Source of the DNA: Clostridia bacterium
GTDB taxonomy: Bacteria; Bacillota; Clostridia; Christensenellales; Aristaeellaceae
Length of the DNA: 64,000 bases
Direction: 5' to 3'
NCBI GenBank assembly: GCA_017460395.1
Contig: JAFUBA010000167.1
Coordinates: 1 to 64,000, forward strand
Shown here one piece after another: positions 17,317 through 25,925 of this stretch; within the stretch, counting starts at the first letter, position 1; each line of letters starts with the position of its first letter. Under the pieces are notes generated by a model. That model worked only from the letters and a program-made list of their open reading frames with translations, did not search any database and had not been told where the DNA came from. The position numbers were made by a program, and so were the translations under genes.

Positions 17317-18624
17317 TTACTCCTCTTGACTCTCCACGGTGATGGATCCGCGCAGCATCCCCATCCAGCAGGTATAGGGGATCACACCGGGTTCCTCGGC
17401 CGTAAATTCCACCACGTTGTCGCCCTCATGCAGGGGGACACGCAGGTTCAGATAGGGAATGACCATCTCATTGTTGCAGCCGGTGATTTTCTCCGCATCC
17501 GCGTGGATCACCCAGCGTACGGGCACACCAGCCTTCACCGTAATATCGGGGTATCCCCGCCATTCCAGCTCTGAGCGAACCGTTTGCATGCTGTCCTCCA
17601 CCAGAGCTGCGTCGGCTGACACCGTTTGCCCGGGCAGGCGCACCTGTATGCCCGAGAGGGACAGGCCTCTTGTCAGCATTGCCATGCCCATCACCAGCAC
17701 CAGTGCACCGGAGAGGATGCGCATAGGCTTTGCAAAGCGCTGATTGAGCTTGCCACTGACCATGCCAAAGCCCAGCATCAGGGGGATGGTACCCAGGCAG
17801 AAGAAGGCCATCGACAGGGCACCCATGTACCAGCTGCCAGTGGACAGGGCGTAGAGCTGCATGGCCTGCAGGGGACCGCAGGGCATGAGGCCGTTCACCA
17901 GGCCAATCCACAGGGAAGAGCCCTTGCCTTTTCCAAGAAGCTTTGCCCGGAGTCCCGCAGGAAGGGAGGGCACGACGCCCCGCAGCACGCCCAGATCCAG
18001 CATGTTCAGCGACATCAGGACCATGAACGCTGCGGCGATGATCTGAATCGCGGCCTGCACGCCTGTGCTGATGCGCAGCACGGAGCCCAGGGCACCCACG
18101 ATGGCGCCCACCACGGTATAGGAGATCAGGCGGCCAGCATTATACTGAATGTTGGACGCGCTGACCTTCCGCCCTGACTGGGCGGAGGCGGCGCTCTGAG
18201 CCAGGTTGATGCCGCCGCACATGGCCACGCAGTGCAGGGAGGTGAGCAGGCCGACCATGAACAGTGCACCAAGACTCATGCCCGTTCGGGCCGTGGGGAA
18301 GGCGCTGAGCAGGCTCTCCAGCGGCGTGAGCGCAAAGAGCAGATACAGGGCAGCGAGGGACAGAATCACGCCGAGCAGTGTCAGAACACGCTGCAAAAGG
18401 CTCTTGCGATCGCGCTTCAATTCATAGCCTGCCTCGGCAATGCGCTCCGCGAGCTTTTCTTCCGGGAGAAGATCTGTATCCCACTTGGCCGTCAGTGTGC
18501 CCTTTCGGTAATCAGACCTGGGAGAGGACAGCCCCTCCATGCCCCGGACAGCCCGCAGGATGGCCGTTTCGCAGTGGGGACAGTGCATCCCGGCGATGTG
18601 CCAGGTTTTCTCCTGCATGCTCAT
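17317..18624 (-). CDS. HMA - TauE/SafE-like (UreH2) membrane - cupredoxin fusion protein
   Basis: 435 residues in three parts. An N-terminal heavy-metal domain has MHCPHC (C15, C18). A middle membrane region of about seven helices has LTSLHCVAMCGGINLAQS and GLVNGLMPCGPLQAMQLYAL, the paired Cys-containing signatures of the DsbD_2/UreH2 family. A C-terminal cupredoxin-like domain has PGVIPYTCWMGM, whose Cys and Met are likely copper ligands. Proteins of this layout are found with copper ATPases and may pass copper or reductant across the membrane. Its start overlaps the stop of the DUF2318 gene (ATGA). Confidence 0.85.
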   Translation of the reverse strand: MSMQEKTWHIAGMHCPHCETAILRAVRGMEGLSSPRSDYRKGTLTAKWDTDLLPEEKLAERIAEAGYELKRDRKSLLQRVLTLLGVILSLAALYLLFALTPLESLLSAFPTARTGMSLGALFMVGLLTSLHCVAMCGGINLAQSAASAQSGRKVSASNIQYNAGRLISYTVVGAIVGALGSVLRISTGVQAAIQIIAAAFMVLMSLNMLDLGVLRGVVPSLPAGLRAKLLGKGKGSSLWIGLVNGLMPCGPLQAMQLYALSTGSWYMGALSMAFFCLGTIPLMLGFGMVSGKLNQRFAKPMRILSGALVLVMGMAMLTRGLSLSGIQVRLPGQTVSADAALVEDSMQTVRSELEWRGYPDITVKAGVPVRWVIHADAEKITGCNNEMVIPYLNLRVPLHEGDNVVEFTAEEPGVIPYTCWMGMLRGSITVESQEE

Positions 18625-19106
18625 TTTTGGATCTTCTTCCAGTTCGCGAACCGCTGCACGTTATCTGCCAGCACATTCTGCGGCACGGTGACGATATCGC
18701 CGTCCACGGTAAAATCGGTGATGGTCACCGGGTTACAGCCAGCCGCTCTGGCGGTGCCTACCGTGCTCAGAGAGAAGGTCAGCCCGCAGTTCTGGCACTG
18801 CAGTGTGTCCTTTCCGAGATACTCAAACCAGGCGTAGGGAGATCCGCCGCAGGACTGGCAGGTGTTAAACGCGAGCCGCACTTCGCCGGTATCGTCTTTG
18901 CGGGCGATCAGCTGCATGTCAGTGCCGTCCTGATTCCAGTCCACAAAGGTGGGCTCCTGGGTTAATGTCTCAGCACTGATGGTCAGTGTGAGCGGTTCAC
19001 TGTCTTTTCCAGATGCTTCGGGCTTTTCAGACTGAGCAGTACAGCCTGCAAGTGTCACTGCCGCCAGCACCAGGATCAATAGGAAACTCCATTTCTTGAG
19101 ATTCAT
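18621..19106 (-). CDS. DUF2318 lipoprotein
   Basis: 161 residues from ATG 19106; the longer frame to 19139 has no better start. The signal peptide ends in the lipobox LAGC (C22), so it should be a lipoprotein. The DUF2318 domain has two CxxC pairs, NTCQSCGGSPYAW and LQCQNCGLTFSL, then AAGCNPVTI with a further Cys; these probably bind a metal. Relatives are found with FtrABCD-type iron or copper transport. It is the first gene of the copper operon, so extracytoplasmic metal handling is likely. Confidence 0.85.
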   Translation of the reverse strand: MNLKKWSFLLILVLAAVTLAGCTAQSEKPEASGKDSEPLTLTISAETLTQEPTFVDWNQDGTDMQLIARKDDTGEVRLAFNTCQSCGGSPYAWFEYLGKDTLQCQNCGLTFSLSTVGTARAAGCNPVTITDFTVDGDIVTVPQNVLADNVQRFANWKKIQK

Positions 19107-19136
19107 TCTTTCCACATCCTTTCGCAGGGAGCATAG

Positions 19137-19150
19137 CACACAAATGTGTG
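19137..19150. promoter_or_regulatory. Dyad between copper operon and YczE-like gene, CopY-box-like
   Basis: CACAC-AAAT-GTGTG, a perfect 5-bp palindrome. Its centre fits the ACANNTGT core of CopY-type copper-repressor operators. It lies 31 bp upstream of the copper operon's first start codon. No copY gene is in the window, so this is inference. Confidence 0.4.
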
Positions 19151-19280
19151 GAAAATATGTGGAACTGAAATCGCGCTGCAGACAGAAATATGTTTACTTG
19201 CCATCTGTACCGTGATATACTCGCCCGGCCTGTAAGCCTGACGGTGCTTCAGCTTCAGGAAGATCGAGGTGATATGGGAC

Positions 19281-19970
19281 ATGCAAAAGGCAGGTCGGGG
19301 GAGAATAAATGAAAACCGTACCCCAAGGGATATTCTCATGCATATGCTTCTGGCTGCGGTCAGCCTTTTTGTCAATGGGTTCGGTGTGTACCTGACGATC
19401 CAGGCCAATATGGGCGCTGCGCCGTGGGATGTGCTGAATCTGGGCCTGTCCCGCACACTGGGCATTCTCTATGGGAATGCCTCCGTCGCTGTGTCCCTTC
19501 TGATTCTCCTGATTGACATTCTGCTCAGGGAGCCGATTGGCATTGCCATGTTCATTGATGCTGTGGTGGTCGGCAAGGCGGTGGATTTCTTCAACTGGAT
19601 CCATGCGGTCCCTGCTGCTGCCTCCATCTTTCAGGGCATCCCGATGATGCTTGTGGGACTCTTCATCCTGGCCTATACGCAGTATGGCTACATGATCGCC
19701 TCTCTTGGCTGCGGTCCCCGGGATACACTGCTGGTGGGGCTTTCAAAGCGGATGAGGAAGATACCGATCGGCGCTGTCAGCATTGCCCTGCTCAGCACCG
19801 CCACACTGATCGGCTGGCTGCTTGGAGGAAGTGTGGGCGTGGGCACGCTGATCTGTGCCTTCGCCACGGGTCCCATCATGCAGTTTGCCTTTCGAACGGT
19901 GCACTTTGATGCCGCAGGTATCCTCCACCAGCGCCTTCAGGATTCTTTCCGCATCTTTCTCGGGAAATGA
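19281..19970 (+). CDS. YczE/YitT-like integral membrane protein
   Basis: 229 residues with five to six hydrophobic helices. NGFGVYLTIQANMGAAPWDVLNLGLS (read in two parts) near residues 33-58 is the typical first-helix signature of YczE-type proteins. The ATG 19281 has GAGGTGAT 7 bases upstream; a GTG at 19269 is the alternative. The family's function is unknown, though some members sit near transport or regulation genes. A second member is encoded at 24992, at the far end of the redox island. Confidence 0.75.
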   Translation: MQKAGRGRINENRTPRDILMHMLLAAVSLFVNGFGVYLTIQANMGAAPWDVLNLGLSRTLGILYGNASVAVSLLILLIDILLREPIGIAMFIDAVVVGKAVDFFNWIHAVPAAASIFQGIPMMLVGLFILAYTQYGYMIASLGCGPRDTLLVGLSKRMRKIPIGAVSIALLSTATLIGWLLGGSVGVGTLICAFATGPIMQFAFRTVHFDAAGILHQRLQDSFRIFLGK

Positions 19971-20071
19971 AGGGACGGAAAGTGCTTCTGGTCGGATGTC
20001 AGACCTGCCCGCCGCGCCGATTTGAGACGTGGCGTTTTTGAATGCCCACCGCGGCCGTGAAGACAGAAGAC

Positions 20072-20118
20072 ATAAGAATCAGAATTCAGTCTTTACAACG
20101 GAATTCTTATCTGATAAT
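20072..20118 (+). promoter_or_regulatory. Dyad and weak promoter upstream of hxlR-msrAB
   Basis: ATAAGAAT (20072-20079) and ATTCTTAT (20103-20110) form an inverted repeat around TTTACA (20092-20097) and close to GATAAT (20113-20118), a short 15-bp spacing. An inner dyad of GAATTC-containing arms overlaps. The layout suits autoregulation by the HxlR protein. The rest of 19971-20198 shows nothing else. Confidence 0.4.
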
Positions 20119-20198
20119 GTTTGGCAGGGATGCACTTCATCTCTGCGGGTGACTCATCCCGCAAGGCAAAAAGAAATATGTTTTAGAAGAGGCGCACT

Positions 20199-20534
20199 AT
20201 GTCACAGCATCACAATTGTCCATGCGCAGCGCAATGTGCACTGCAGGAGGCCCTGAACAGTATCGGCGGAAAATGGAAGCTGCCGGTATTGTGCTCTCTT
20301 ACCGCAAACGGGGCCAGCCGCTACAACGAGCTGCTGCATAATGTCCAGGGAATTTCCAACACCATGCTGTCGCAGACCCTGAAGGAGCTGGAGAGGGACG
20401 AACTGGTGGTGCGAAAGGAATTTCTGGAGGTACCTGTCCGGGTGGAATATGAACTGTCGGAACAGGCGAAAAAGCTGCAGCCAATCCTGGTGCAGCTGAT
20501 CCAGTGGAAGATGGGAAAGGAGGAGGGTACTTGA
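20199..20534 (+). CDS. HxlR-family transcriptional regulator
   Basis: 111 residues, the usual length of HxlR/YodB-type winged-helix regulators. [15 protein letters not shown] (about 21-35) is the family signature, and the recognition helix lies around [17 protein letters not shown]. The N-terminus has CPCAAQC (C8, C10, C14) and C32 follows; a conserved N-terminal Cys is the redox sensor in related YodB/HypR proteins. The next gene starts within its stop codon, so it probably controls msrAB and the thiol-redox genes after it in response to electrophiles or oxidants. That response is inference. Confidence 0.88.
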   Translation: MSQHHNCPCAAQCALQEALNSIGGKWKLPVLCSLTANGASRYNELLHNVQGISNTMLSQTLKELERDELVVRKEFLEVPVRVEYELSEQAKKLQPILVQLIQWKMGKEEGT

Positions 20535-21628
20535 GGCGAAAAAGCTTCATCTGTATCTGCATGCTTTTGCTTGCAGCACTTTTTCTCTCGGGCTGCGCAG
20601 CCCGGGCCAATGACGGGGAGGGGCGCCTGGCAGAGGTGCCGTCAGTCCCCCTGGAGGAACAGGACGTGAAGACGATCTATCTGGCTGGCGGCTGCTTCTG
20701 GGGTGTTCAGAAGTTTTTTGACCAGTTTGATGGCGTGGTGGCCACGGAAGTGGGCTATGCCAACGGCCCGGACCGTGCGCCGACCTACCTTGAGGTATGC
20801 GCCAGCAGCGGCCATGCGGAGACGGTGAAGGTCGTGTATGACGAGCGCAGGATCACACTGCGCGAGCTTCTTGAGTACTACTTCCGGATCATCGATCCCC
20901 TGTCCGTCAACCGGCAGGGCAATGACCGGGGCATCCAGTACCGCACCGGCATTTACTACACGGATCCGGACCAGCTGCCCGAGATCGACGCAGTCTACTG
21001 GGAGCAGGAGGAGAAGGCGGGGCAGAAGCTGGCGGTAGAAAAGGAAGAGCTCCGGAACTTCTTTACAGCGGAGGCGTACCATCAGAAGTATCTCGACAAG
21101 AACCCGGGCGGGTACTGCCATATCCCGGTGACCATGTTTACGCTGCAGAAGGAGCGAACCTCAGGCAACGTGAGCGTGCAGGGAGAAGCGCAGGCGGAAA
21201 CGCCGGAGGCGCTGCGCAGCCGAATCGGCGATCTGGCCTATGAGGTCACCCAGAATGCAGCCACAGAGCGCGCCTTTACCGGGGAGTATGATCATTTTTA
21301 CGAAAAGGGTCTTTATGTGGATGTGGTCAGCGGCGAGCCCCTTTTCACCTCCATGGACAAGTATGACTCCGGCTGCGGCTGGCCTGCCTTCACCAGACCC
21401 ATCAGCGAAGAGGCCGTCACGGAGAGCACGGATCTTTCCTATTTCATGGTCAGAACCGAGGTGCGCTCCAGCGGTGCAGACTCGCACCTGGGGCATGTGT
21501 TTCCGGATGGCCCGAAGCAGTCCGGCGGGCTCAGGTACTGCATCAATTCTGCTGCCCTCAGGTTCATTCCGTATGAACAGATGGCGGCGGAAGGATACGG
21601 CGAATACATGAAACTGTTCACAGAGTGA
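20531..21628 (+). CDS. msrAB: Bifunctional methionine sulfoxide reductase MsrA-MsrB, lipoprotein
   Basis: 365 residues from TTG 20531, which overlaps the hxlR stop and has AGGAGGG three bases upstream. The signal peptide ends in the lipobox LSGC (C22), placing the enzyme outside the cytoplasm on the membrane. MsrA occupies about 45-210 with the catalytic C55 in GGCFWG. MsrB follows, with [10 protein letters not shown] and the catalytic C337 in LRYCIN. The two domains reduce the S and R forms of Met-sulfoxide. The two CxxC zinc pairs of many MsrB are not seen. Electron supply probably comes from membrane or extracytoplasmic thiol carriers; the following flavodoxin and glutaredoxin-like genes may belong to that chain. 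Confidence 0.93.
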   Translation: MRRKSFICICMLLLAALFLSGCAARANDGEGRLAEVPSVPLEEQDVKTIYLAGGCFWGVQKFFDQFDGVVATEVGYANGPDRAPTYLEVCASSGHAETVKVVYDERRITLRELLEYYFRIIDPLSVNRQGNDRGIQYRTGIYYTDPDQLPEIDAVYWEQEEKAGQKLAVEKEELRNFFTAEAYHQKYLDKNPGGYCHIPVTMFTLQKERTSGNVSVQGEAQAETPEALRSRIGDLAYEVTQNAATERAFTGEYDHFYEKGLYVDVVSGEPLFTSMDKYDSGCGWPAFTRPISEEAVTESTDLSYFMVRTEVRSSGADSHLGHVFPDGPKQSGGLRYCINSAALRFIPYEQMAAEGYGEYMKLFTE

Positions 21629-21636
21629 GGTGCACC

Positions 21637-22023
21637 ATGAAAAAAGCAGTTCGCTATTTTTCCAGACTCGGAAACACAAAAACCATTGCTGAGGCCATCG
21701 CGGATGGCGCGGGTGTCCAGGCCGTCTCCATTTCGGATGAAAAGGAGCTGGAAGAACATGTGGATCTTCTGTACCTTGGCGGTGCACCCTACGCCAACAT
21801 CATGGCACCCGAACTGAAGGCGTATGCAGAAAAGCTGGACCCGAAACAGGTGGGCAGCGTGCGGCTGTTCACCACGTCCAACTGGTCCCGCAGAACCGTG
21901 CTGGCGCTGAAAAAGCTGCTGGGCGAAAAGGGCATACCGGTGGAGGAAGACTACTTCTATGCACACATGCTGCATATCAAAGGACGGGTGGAGGCCGCGC
22001 GGGCGTTCGGCCGGAAGGCATGA
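21637..22023 (+). CDS. Small flavodoxin-like protein
   Basis: 128 residues from ATG 21637 (GAGGTG six bases upstream). The N-terminal YFSRLGNTKTIAEAIADG is the FMN phosphate-binding loop of flavodoxins, and LYLGGAPYANIMAPEL supplies the second loop. It is shorter than classical flavodoxin (about 140-150). No signal peptide: a cytoplasmic electron carrier. It starts 8 bp after msrAB, so an electron-transfer role linked to thiol repair is plausible. Confidence 0.75.
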   Translation: MKKAVRYFSRLGNTKTIAEAIADGAGVQAVSISDEKELEEHVDLLYLGGAPYANIMAPELKAYAEKLDPKQVGSVRLFTTSNWSRRTVLALKKLLGEKGIPVEEDYFYAHMLHIKGRVEAARAFGRKA

Positions 22024-22039
22024 AGGCAGGGGGTCATGT

Positions 22040-22351
22040 ATGCTGACGATCTACGGAAGTGCCATGTGCCCGGACTGCCGGTCGTGCACGGATAGTCTTG
22101 ATGATGGCGGTATCGCCTATCAGTACGTGGACATCAATGAAAGCCTGCAGCATCTGAAGGCCTTTCTGCGCCTTCGGGACACATGCCCGGTCTTTGATCC
22201 TGTCAGAGGCACGGGCACGATCGGGATCCCTGCGATCGTATTCGAGGACGGGACGGTGACCGTGGACTGGGAAGGATATCTGACAAATCAAGGCCGGAAG
22301 GCTATTGCCGCGCAGGGACAGGCCTGCAGCGTGGAGAACAGGAGGTGCTGA
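22040..22351 (+). CDS. Glutaredoxin-like protein
   Basis: 103 residues. It begins MLTIYGSAMCPDCRSC, with a CPDC active site at residues 10-13 and another Cys at 16, followed by a glutaredoxin-like alpha/beta pattern with IGIPAIVFEDGTV carrying the cis-Pro. The start is ATG 22040; an overlapping out-of-frame ATG lies at 22036. The stop precedes the next gene by one base. Likely a thiol-disulfide carrier of the redox island. The C-terminus ends with extra Cys (ACSVENRRC). Confidence 0.75.
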   Translation: MLTIYGSAMCPDCRSCTDSLDDGGIAYQYVDINESLQHLKAFLRLRDTCPVFDPVRGTGTIGIPAIVFEDGTVTVDWEGYLTNQGRKAIAAQGQACSVENRRC

Positions 22352-22352
22352 G

Positions 22353-23006
22353 ATGGGAAAAAGAATCATTGCTGTGAACGCAGGTCCCCGCCGGGGATGG
22401 AACACGGACACACTGATCGATGAGGCGATCAGGGGCGCGGAGGCTGCGGGTGCAGACACGCAAAAGTTCGATCTGTTTCGGCTGGAGCGGTACACCGGCT
22501 GCATCTCCTGCTTTGGCTGCAAAAGGGAAAAGAATCAGGGGCACTGCATCTGCCGGGACGGACTGACGCCTGTGCTGGATGCGATCCGGGAAGGGGACGG
22601 GCTGATCATCGGATCCCCCAACTATCTCTCGGAGATGACCGCCTCCTTCAGGGCACTCTATGAGCGCCTGATCTTTCAGAATCTGACCTATCAGGCGGAG
22701 AGGCCCTGCTGCAATGTGCATCCCGTCCCCGTGCTGCTGATCATGACCAGCAATGCCCCGGAGAGGGGATATCTGGAGCTCCTTGGGAATTATCAGCGGA
22801 CGCTGAGTCTTTTCGTCGGGCCCACGCAGGTGCTGGTGAGCGGGGACACGCTCCAGCTCAGGGACTACAGCAAAACGGACTGGCCGTGGTCCATGTTTGA
22901 TCCGGAGGAAAAGATGCGGCGGCACGAAAGCGTGTTCCCGGAGGAAATGAAAAAGGCGTATGCCATGGGAAAATCCCTGGCAGCATCAACCAGTGAAGGA
23001 GACTGA
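22353..23006 (+). CDS. Iron-sulfur flavoprotein / NADPH-dependent FMN reductase family
   Basis: 217 residues. The flavodoxin-like fold begins with AVNAGPRRGWNTDTLIDEA. The stretch YTGCISCFGCKREKNQGHC holds C50, C53, C56 and C65, then C67: a compact CxxCxxC-x8-C motif like the [4Fe-4S] site of archaeal and clostridial iron-sulfur flavoproteins. GSPNYLSEMTASFRALYER is the second FMN loop. GGAGGTG lies upstream. It would shuttle electrons between a reduced donor and oxidants. Position in the operon suggests service to the thiol-repair genes. Confidence 0.8.
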   Translation: MGKRIIAVNAGPRRGWNTDTLIDEAIRGAEAAGADTQKFDLFRLERYTGCISCFGCKREKNQGHCICRDGLTPVLDAIREGDGLIIGSPNYLSEMTASFRALYERLIFQNLTYQAERPCCNVHPVPVLLIMTSNAPERGYLELLGNYQRTLSLFVGPTQVLVSGDTLQLRDYSKTDWPWSMFDPEEKMRRHESVFPEEMKKAYAMGKSLAASTSEGD

Positions 23007-23008
23007 AT

Positions 23009-23935
23009 ATGAAAACCATCAACGTTGTCCAGGGACCTCAGAATGCCTCGGCCATCATCCTTGGCTGCATGCGCATGCCCGCCCTGAGCGTCGATCAAGC
23101 GGAAAAGATGATTCACACGGCCGTGGAGCTTGGCGTCAATTTCTTTGACAATGCTACCTGTTATACGGCGGGCGAGGCGGAGGAGCGGTTTGGGGATGCC
23201 TTCCGCCAGTCCGGCATCCGGCGTGAGGATGTGATCATTCAGACCAAGTGCGGCCTGTGCTTTGATCGCAATGAGTTTGACTGGACAAAGGAGAACATTC
23301 TCTCCAGCGTGGATGACAGCCTGAGGCGAATGAAGACCGAGTATCTTGACGTGCTCCTTTTGCACAGACCCGATCTGATCTTCGAGCCCGAGCAGGTGGC
23401 AGAGGCCTTCGAGACCCTGGAGAAGGCCGGCAAGGTGCGCTATTTCGGTGTCAGCAATGTGCCGACGCTCCAGATGGAGCTTCTGCGCAAGTTTGTCCGA
23501 CAGCCTCTTGTCTTCAACCAGCTGCAGTTCTCCCTCGAGCAGAGCCAGCTCATCGACCAGGCGCTGTACCTGAACAACAAGACCACCGAGATGGCCGTGG
23601 ACCGCGACCAGGGGACACTGGACTACTGCCGGCTGCACGATATCACCATTCAGGCCTGGTCGCCCCTGCAGTATGGCTTTTTCAAGGGCTGCTTTGTGGA
23701 CGATCCGAATTTTCCGGAGCTCAATCGTGTACTCGGGGAAATCGGTGAAAAGTACGGCGTGCCAAAGACCGCCGTGGCCATCGCCTGGATCCTGCGCCAC
23801 CCGGCAAAGATGCAGGCCATCGCAGGGACCATGAATCCGGACCACCTGAGGGACATCTGCGAGGCATCCAGGGTGGAGCTGACCCATCATGAATGGTATC
23901 AGCTGTATCTTGCGGCCGGAAAGTATCTGCCCTGA
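23009..23935 (+). CDS. Aldo/keto reductase
   Basis: 308 residues, a complete TIM-barrel AKR. The catalytic set is visible: D-x-x-x-x-Y in FDNATCYTAGEAEE, K in IIQTKCGL, and H in LLLHRPD. The late region AIAWILRHPAKMQAIAGT is the NADPH phosphate-binding part. It starts 2 bp after the iron-sulfur flavoprotein. Similar to YdhF-type oxidoreductases. It may detoxify reactive aldehydes or alpha-dicarbonyls, in line with the neighbouring stress genes; the substrate is not known. Confidence 0.88.
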   Translation: MKTINVVQGPQNASAIILGCMRMPALSVDQAEKMIHTAVELGVNFFDNATCYTAGEAEERFGDAFRQSGIRREDVIIQTKCGLCFDRNEFDWTKENILSSVDDSLRRMKTEYLDVLLLHRPDLIFEPEQVAEAFETLEKAGKVRYFGVSNVPTLQMELLRKFVRQPLVFNQLQFSLEQSQLIDQALYLNNKTTEMAVDRDQGTLDYCRLHDITIQAWSPLQYGFFKGCFVDDPNFPELNRVLGEIGEKYGVPKTAVAIAWILRHPAKMQAIAGTMNPDHLRDICEASRVELTHHEWYQLYLAAGKYLP

Positions 23936-23985
23936 GCAAATCAGGGAAAAGACAACGAACAGACAAAAAAAGGAGCGTGCGAAGC

Positions 23986-24966
23986 ATGAACTGCCGAACT
24001 TTTGGCAAAACGGGCCGTCAGGTCTCTGAGATCGGCCTTGGCACCTGGCAGCTGGGCACCAGATGGGGTGATCCCTTTGACCGCGAGGAAGCCTTCCGCA
24101 TCCTGGAAACGGCGGAGGATGCGGGGATCACCTTCATCGACACGGCGGACGTGTACAACGGAGGGAAGAGCGAGGAGACCATCGGGGAGTATATCTCCGC
24201 GCATCCCGGCAGATTCTATATCACCACCAAATGCGGCCGCAGGCTGAACCCGCACACGGAAGAAATGTATACGCCCTCTGCCATTGCAGGGTTCATTGAG
24301 GACAGCCTGAAGAGGATGCATCTGGAGAGGCTGGATATGATCCTCCTCCACTGCCCGCCCACACCCGTCTTCAGGAGGGACGACATTTTCGGGGAATTGG
24401 ACAGGCAGAAGAAGCTGGGCAAGATCGCCGACTACGGCGTGAGCATCGAGAAGGCCCAGGAGGGGATCCAGGCCATGGAGTATGACATTTCCGCCATGGA
24501 AGTGATCTTCAATATGTTCAGGCTGAAGCCCCTGGATGAAATGTTCCCTCTTGCTGCAGAAAAGCAGGTGGGCATCATCGCGAGAGTCCCCCTGGCAAGC
24601 GGCCTTCTGACGGGCAAGTATACCAGGGACACGACGTTCGGGCCGAAGGATCACCGCAGCTACAACCGGGAAGGCGCTTCCTTTGACAAGGGAGAAACCT
24701 TCTCCGGCGTGCCCTACGAACTGGGTCTTCAGGCGGTGGAGGCACTGAAGGAAACGTTCGGTACCAGCGATCTTGCACCCCTTGCCATCCGCTGGATCCT
24801 GATGCACCCCGAGGTCTCCGTCGTGATCCCTGGGGCCAGCAGGGCAAGCCAGGTCCAGGACAACGTCCGGGCGGCCGAGCTGCCCAGGCTTACAGACGGG
24901 CAGATGCAGGCCGTGCAGGAGATTTACGACCAGTACCTGAGGGCCACGATTCATCCCCAGTGGTAA
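23986..24966 (+). CDS. Aldo/keto reductase, second copy
   Basis: 326 residues from ATG 23986 (AAGGAGCG upstream); an earlier in-frame start lies in the previous gene. It is an AKR of the YhdN/Tas type: RTFGKTGRQVSEIGLGTWQLG, DTADVYNGGKSEE with the catalytic Asp and Tyr, TKCGR, and LLHCPP with the catalytic His. IPGASRASQVQDNV is the cofactor-binding end. It is diverged from the preceding AKR, not a recent duplicate. Confidence 0.88.
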   Translation: MNCRTFGKTGRQVSEIGLGTWQLGTRWGDPFDREEAFRILETAEDAGITFIDTADVYNGGKSEETIGEYISAHPGRFYITTKCGRRLNPHTEEMYTPSAIAGFIEDSLKRMHLERLDMILLHCPPTPVFRRDDIFGELDRQKKLGKIADYGVSIEKAQEGIQAMEYDISAMEVIFNMFRLKPLDEMFPLAAEKQVGIIARVPLASGLLTGKYTRDTTFGPKDHRSYNREGASFDKGETFSGVPYELGLQAVEALKETFGTSDLAPLAIRWILMHPEVSVVIPGASRASQVQDNVRAAELPRLTDGQMQAVQEIYDQYLRATIHPQW

Positions 24967-24991
24967 AGCGTGACGGGAGCGGAGGACAGAC

Positions 24992-25639
24992 ATGCGCCGG
25001 ATCATCAGACAATACTGCGTTTTTCTTGTGGGATTGTTTATCGCCTCCATGGGCGTGGCCTTCTCCACAAAGGCGGGGCTTGGCACGTCGCCCGTGGCAT
25101 CCGTCCCCTTTTCGGTGTCTCTGGTCAGCGATGCTCTGAGCTTTGGCTGGTGGCTGAACATCTGGAGTCTGATGCAGATCGCGGTGCAGGTCGCGGTGCT
25201 GCGGGGCAGGTGCAATTATCTGGAGATCGGTGTGCAGACGGTTCTGGCACTTGTGTACGGGTACCTGACCGATTTCTCCTGCAGTCTTCTCAGTGGGATT
25301 CATCCGGAAAGCTACCCTGCCCAGTTTGCGCTGATGCTGCTGGGCTGTGTGATCCTTGCCCTTGGTATCTTCATTCAGTACCAGGGCGGCGTGGCCATGC
25401 TGCCGGGGGAGGCCATGAACCGGGCGATCAGCCAGGTGAGCGGCAGGAAGTATGAAAACGTGAAGGTGGCCTTCGACGTTCTCTACATTGTCATCTCTGT
25501 GATGATCTGCCTGATCTTTGTGGGCCGGCTTGAAGGTGTCCGCGAAGGAAGCGTGATTGCAGCCCTCCTGATCGGCAATATCATCCGATGCTTCCGGTGG
25601 CTGTATGGAAAGCTGTTCGGAAAGCAGCAAGCCGGCTGA
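24992..25639 (+). CDS. YczE/YitT-like integral membrane protein, second copy
   Basis: 215 residues with five to six hydrophobic segments. FLVGLFIASMGVAFSTKAGL followed by GTSPVASVPFSVS is the YczE-type first-helix signature (compare the gene at 19281). It begins 25 bp after the second aldo/keto reductase and ends the run of plus-strand genes before the sulfur operon. Function unknown; family members are predicted membrane proteins of 200-230 residues. Confidence 0.75.
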   Translation: MRRIIRQYCVFLVGLFIASMGVAFSTKAGLGTSPVASVPFSVSLVSDALSFGWWLNIWSLMQIAVQVAVLRGRCNYLEIGVQTVLALVYGYLTDFSCSLLSGIHPESYPAQFALMLLGCVILALGIFIQYQGGVAMLPGEAMNRAISQVSGRKYENVKVAFDVLYIVISVMICLIFVGRLEGVREGSVIAALLIGNIIRCFRWLYGKLFGKQQAG

Positions 25640-25713
25640 AAGAGAACTGCGCGGCTGCTCCTGCCTTGGGGCAGAGGCGTACAGACAAAAAACATAAAAA
25701 TCCAGAATAGCTA

Positions 25714-25741
25714 TTGACTTTGTAGATTTTGAGATTATACT
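25714..25741 (+). promoter_or_regulatory. Promoter of the sulfur amino-acid operon
   Basis: TTGACT (25714-25719), 16-bp spacer, TATACT (25736-25741). It starts a leader transcript of about 350 bases before the first large gene. Confidence 0.7.
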
Positions 25742-25775
25742 TAGCTTCACTTCATCCGCACTGGATACTGCAAAG

Positions 25776-25808
25776 GCCCTGTTCCACATGATGCAAGTTG
25801 GAACGGGC
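25776..25808 (+). other. Leader hairpin upstream of the Cys-rich ORF
   Basis: GCCCTGTTCCA and TGGAACGGGC pair with one bulged T around a 12-base loop. It lies early in the leader RNA. GCCCTGT here is also identical to the start of the terminator's 3' arm, so alternative pairing with the terminator's 5' arm is possible. Confidence 0.5.
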
Positions 25809-25850
25809 ATGATGTCCGGGCGGGCAAGATACTTTCAGGAGGTGTGTCGC

Positions 25851-25925
25851 ATGTTCCGCAGTGCAATGTTCTGCTGTCAGGTGTGTTGCCGGTGTACGGA
25901 ATATGCTGCGCCCATCTGCGAGTAG
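25851..25925 (+). CDS. Cysteine-rich leader peptide, 24 residues
   Basis: AGGAGG at 25837-25842 is eight bases before the ATG, an ideal ribosome site. The peptide begins MFRSAMFCCQVCCRC and ends APICE; Cys occupies codons 8, 9, 12, 13, 15 and 23, six of 24. It sits between a promoter and a strong terminator, upstream of trans-sulfuration and cysteine-synthase-type genes. This is the layout of leader peptides that control operons by ribosome stalling at codons for the end product's amino acid. Attenuation by charged tRNA-Cys is inferred. An overlapping longer frame from GTG 25844 is less likely. Confidence 0.75.
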   Translation: MFRSAMFCCQVCCRCTEYAAPICE

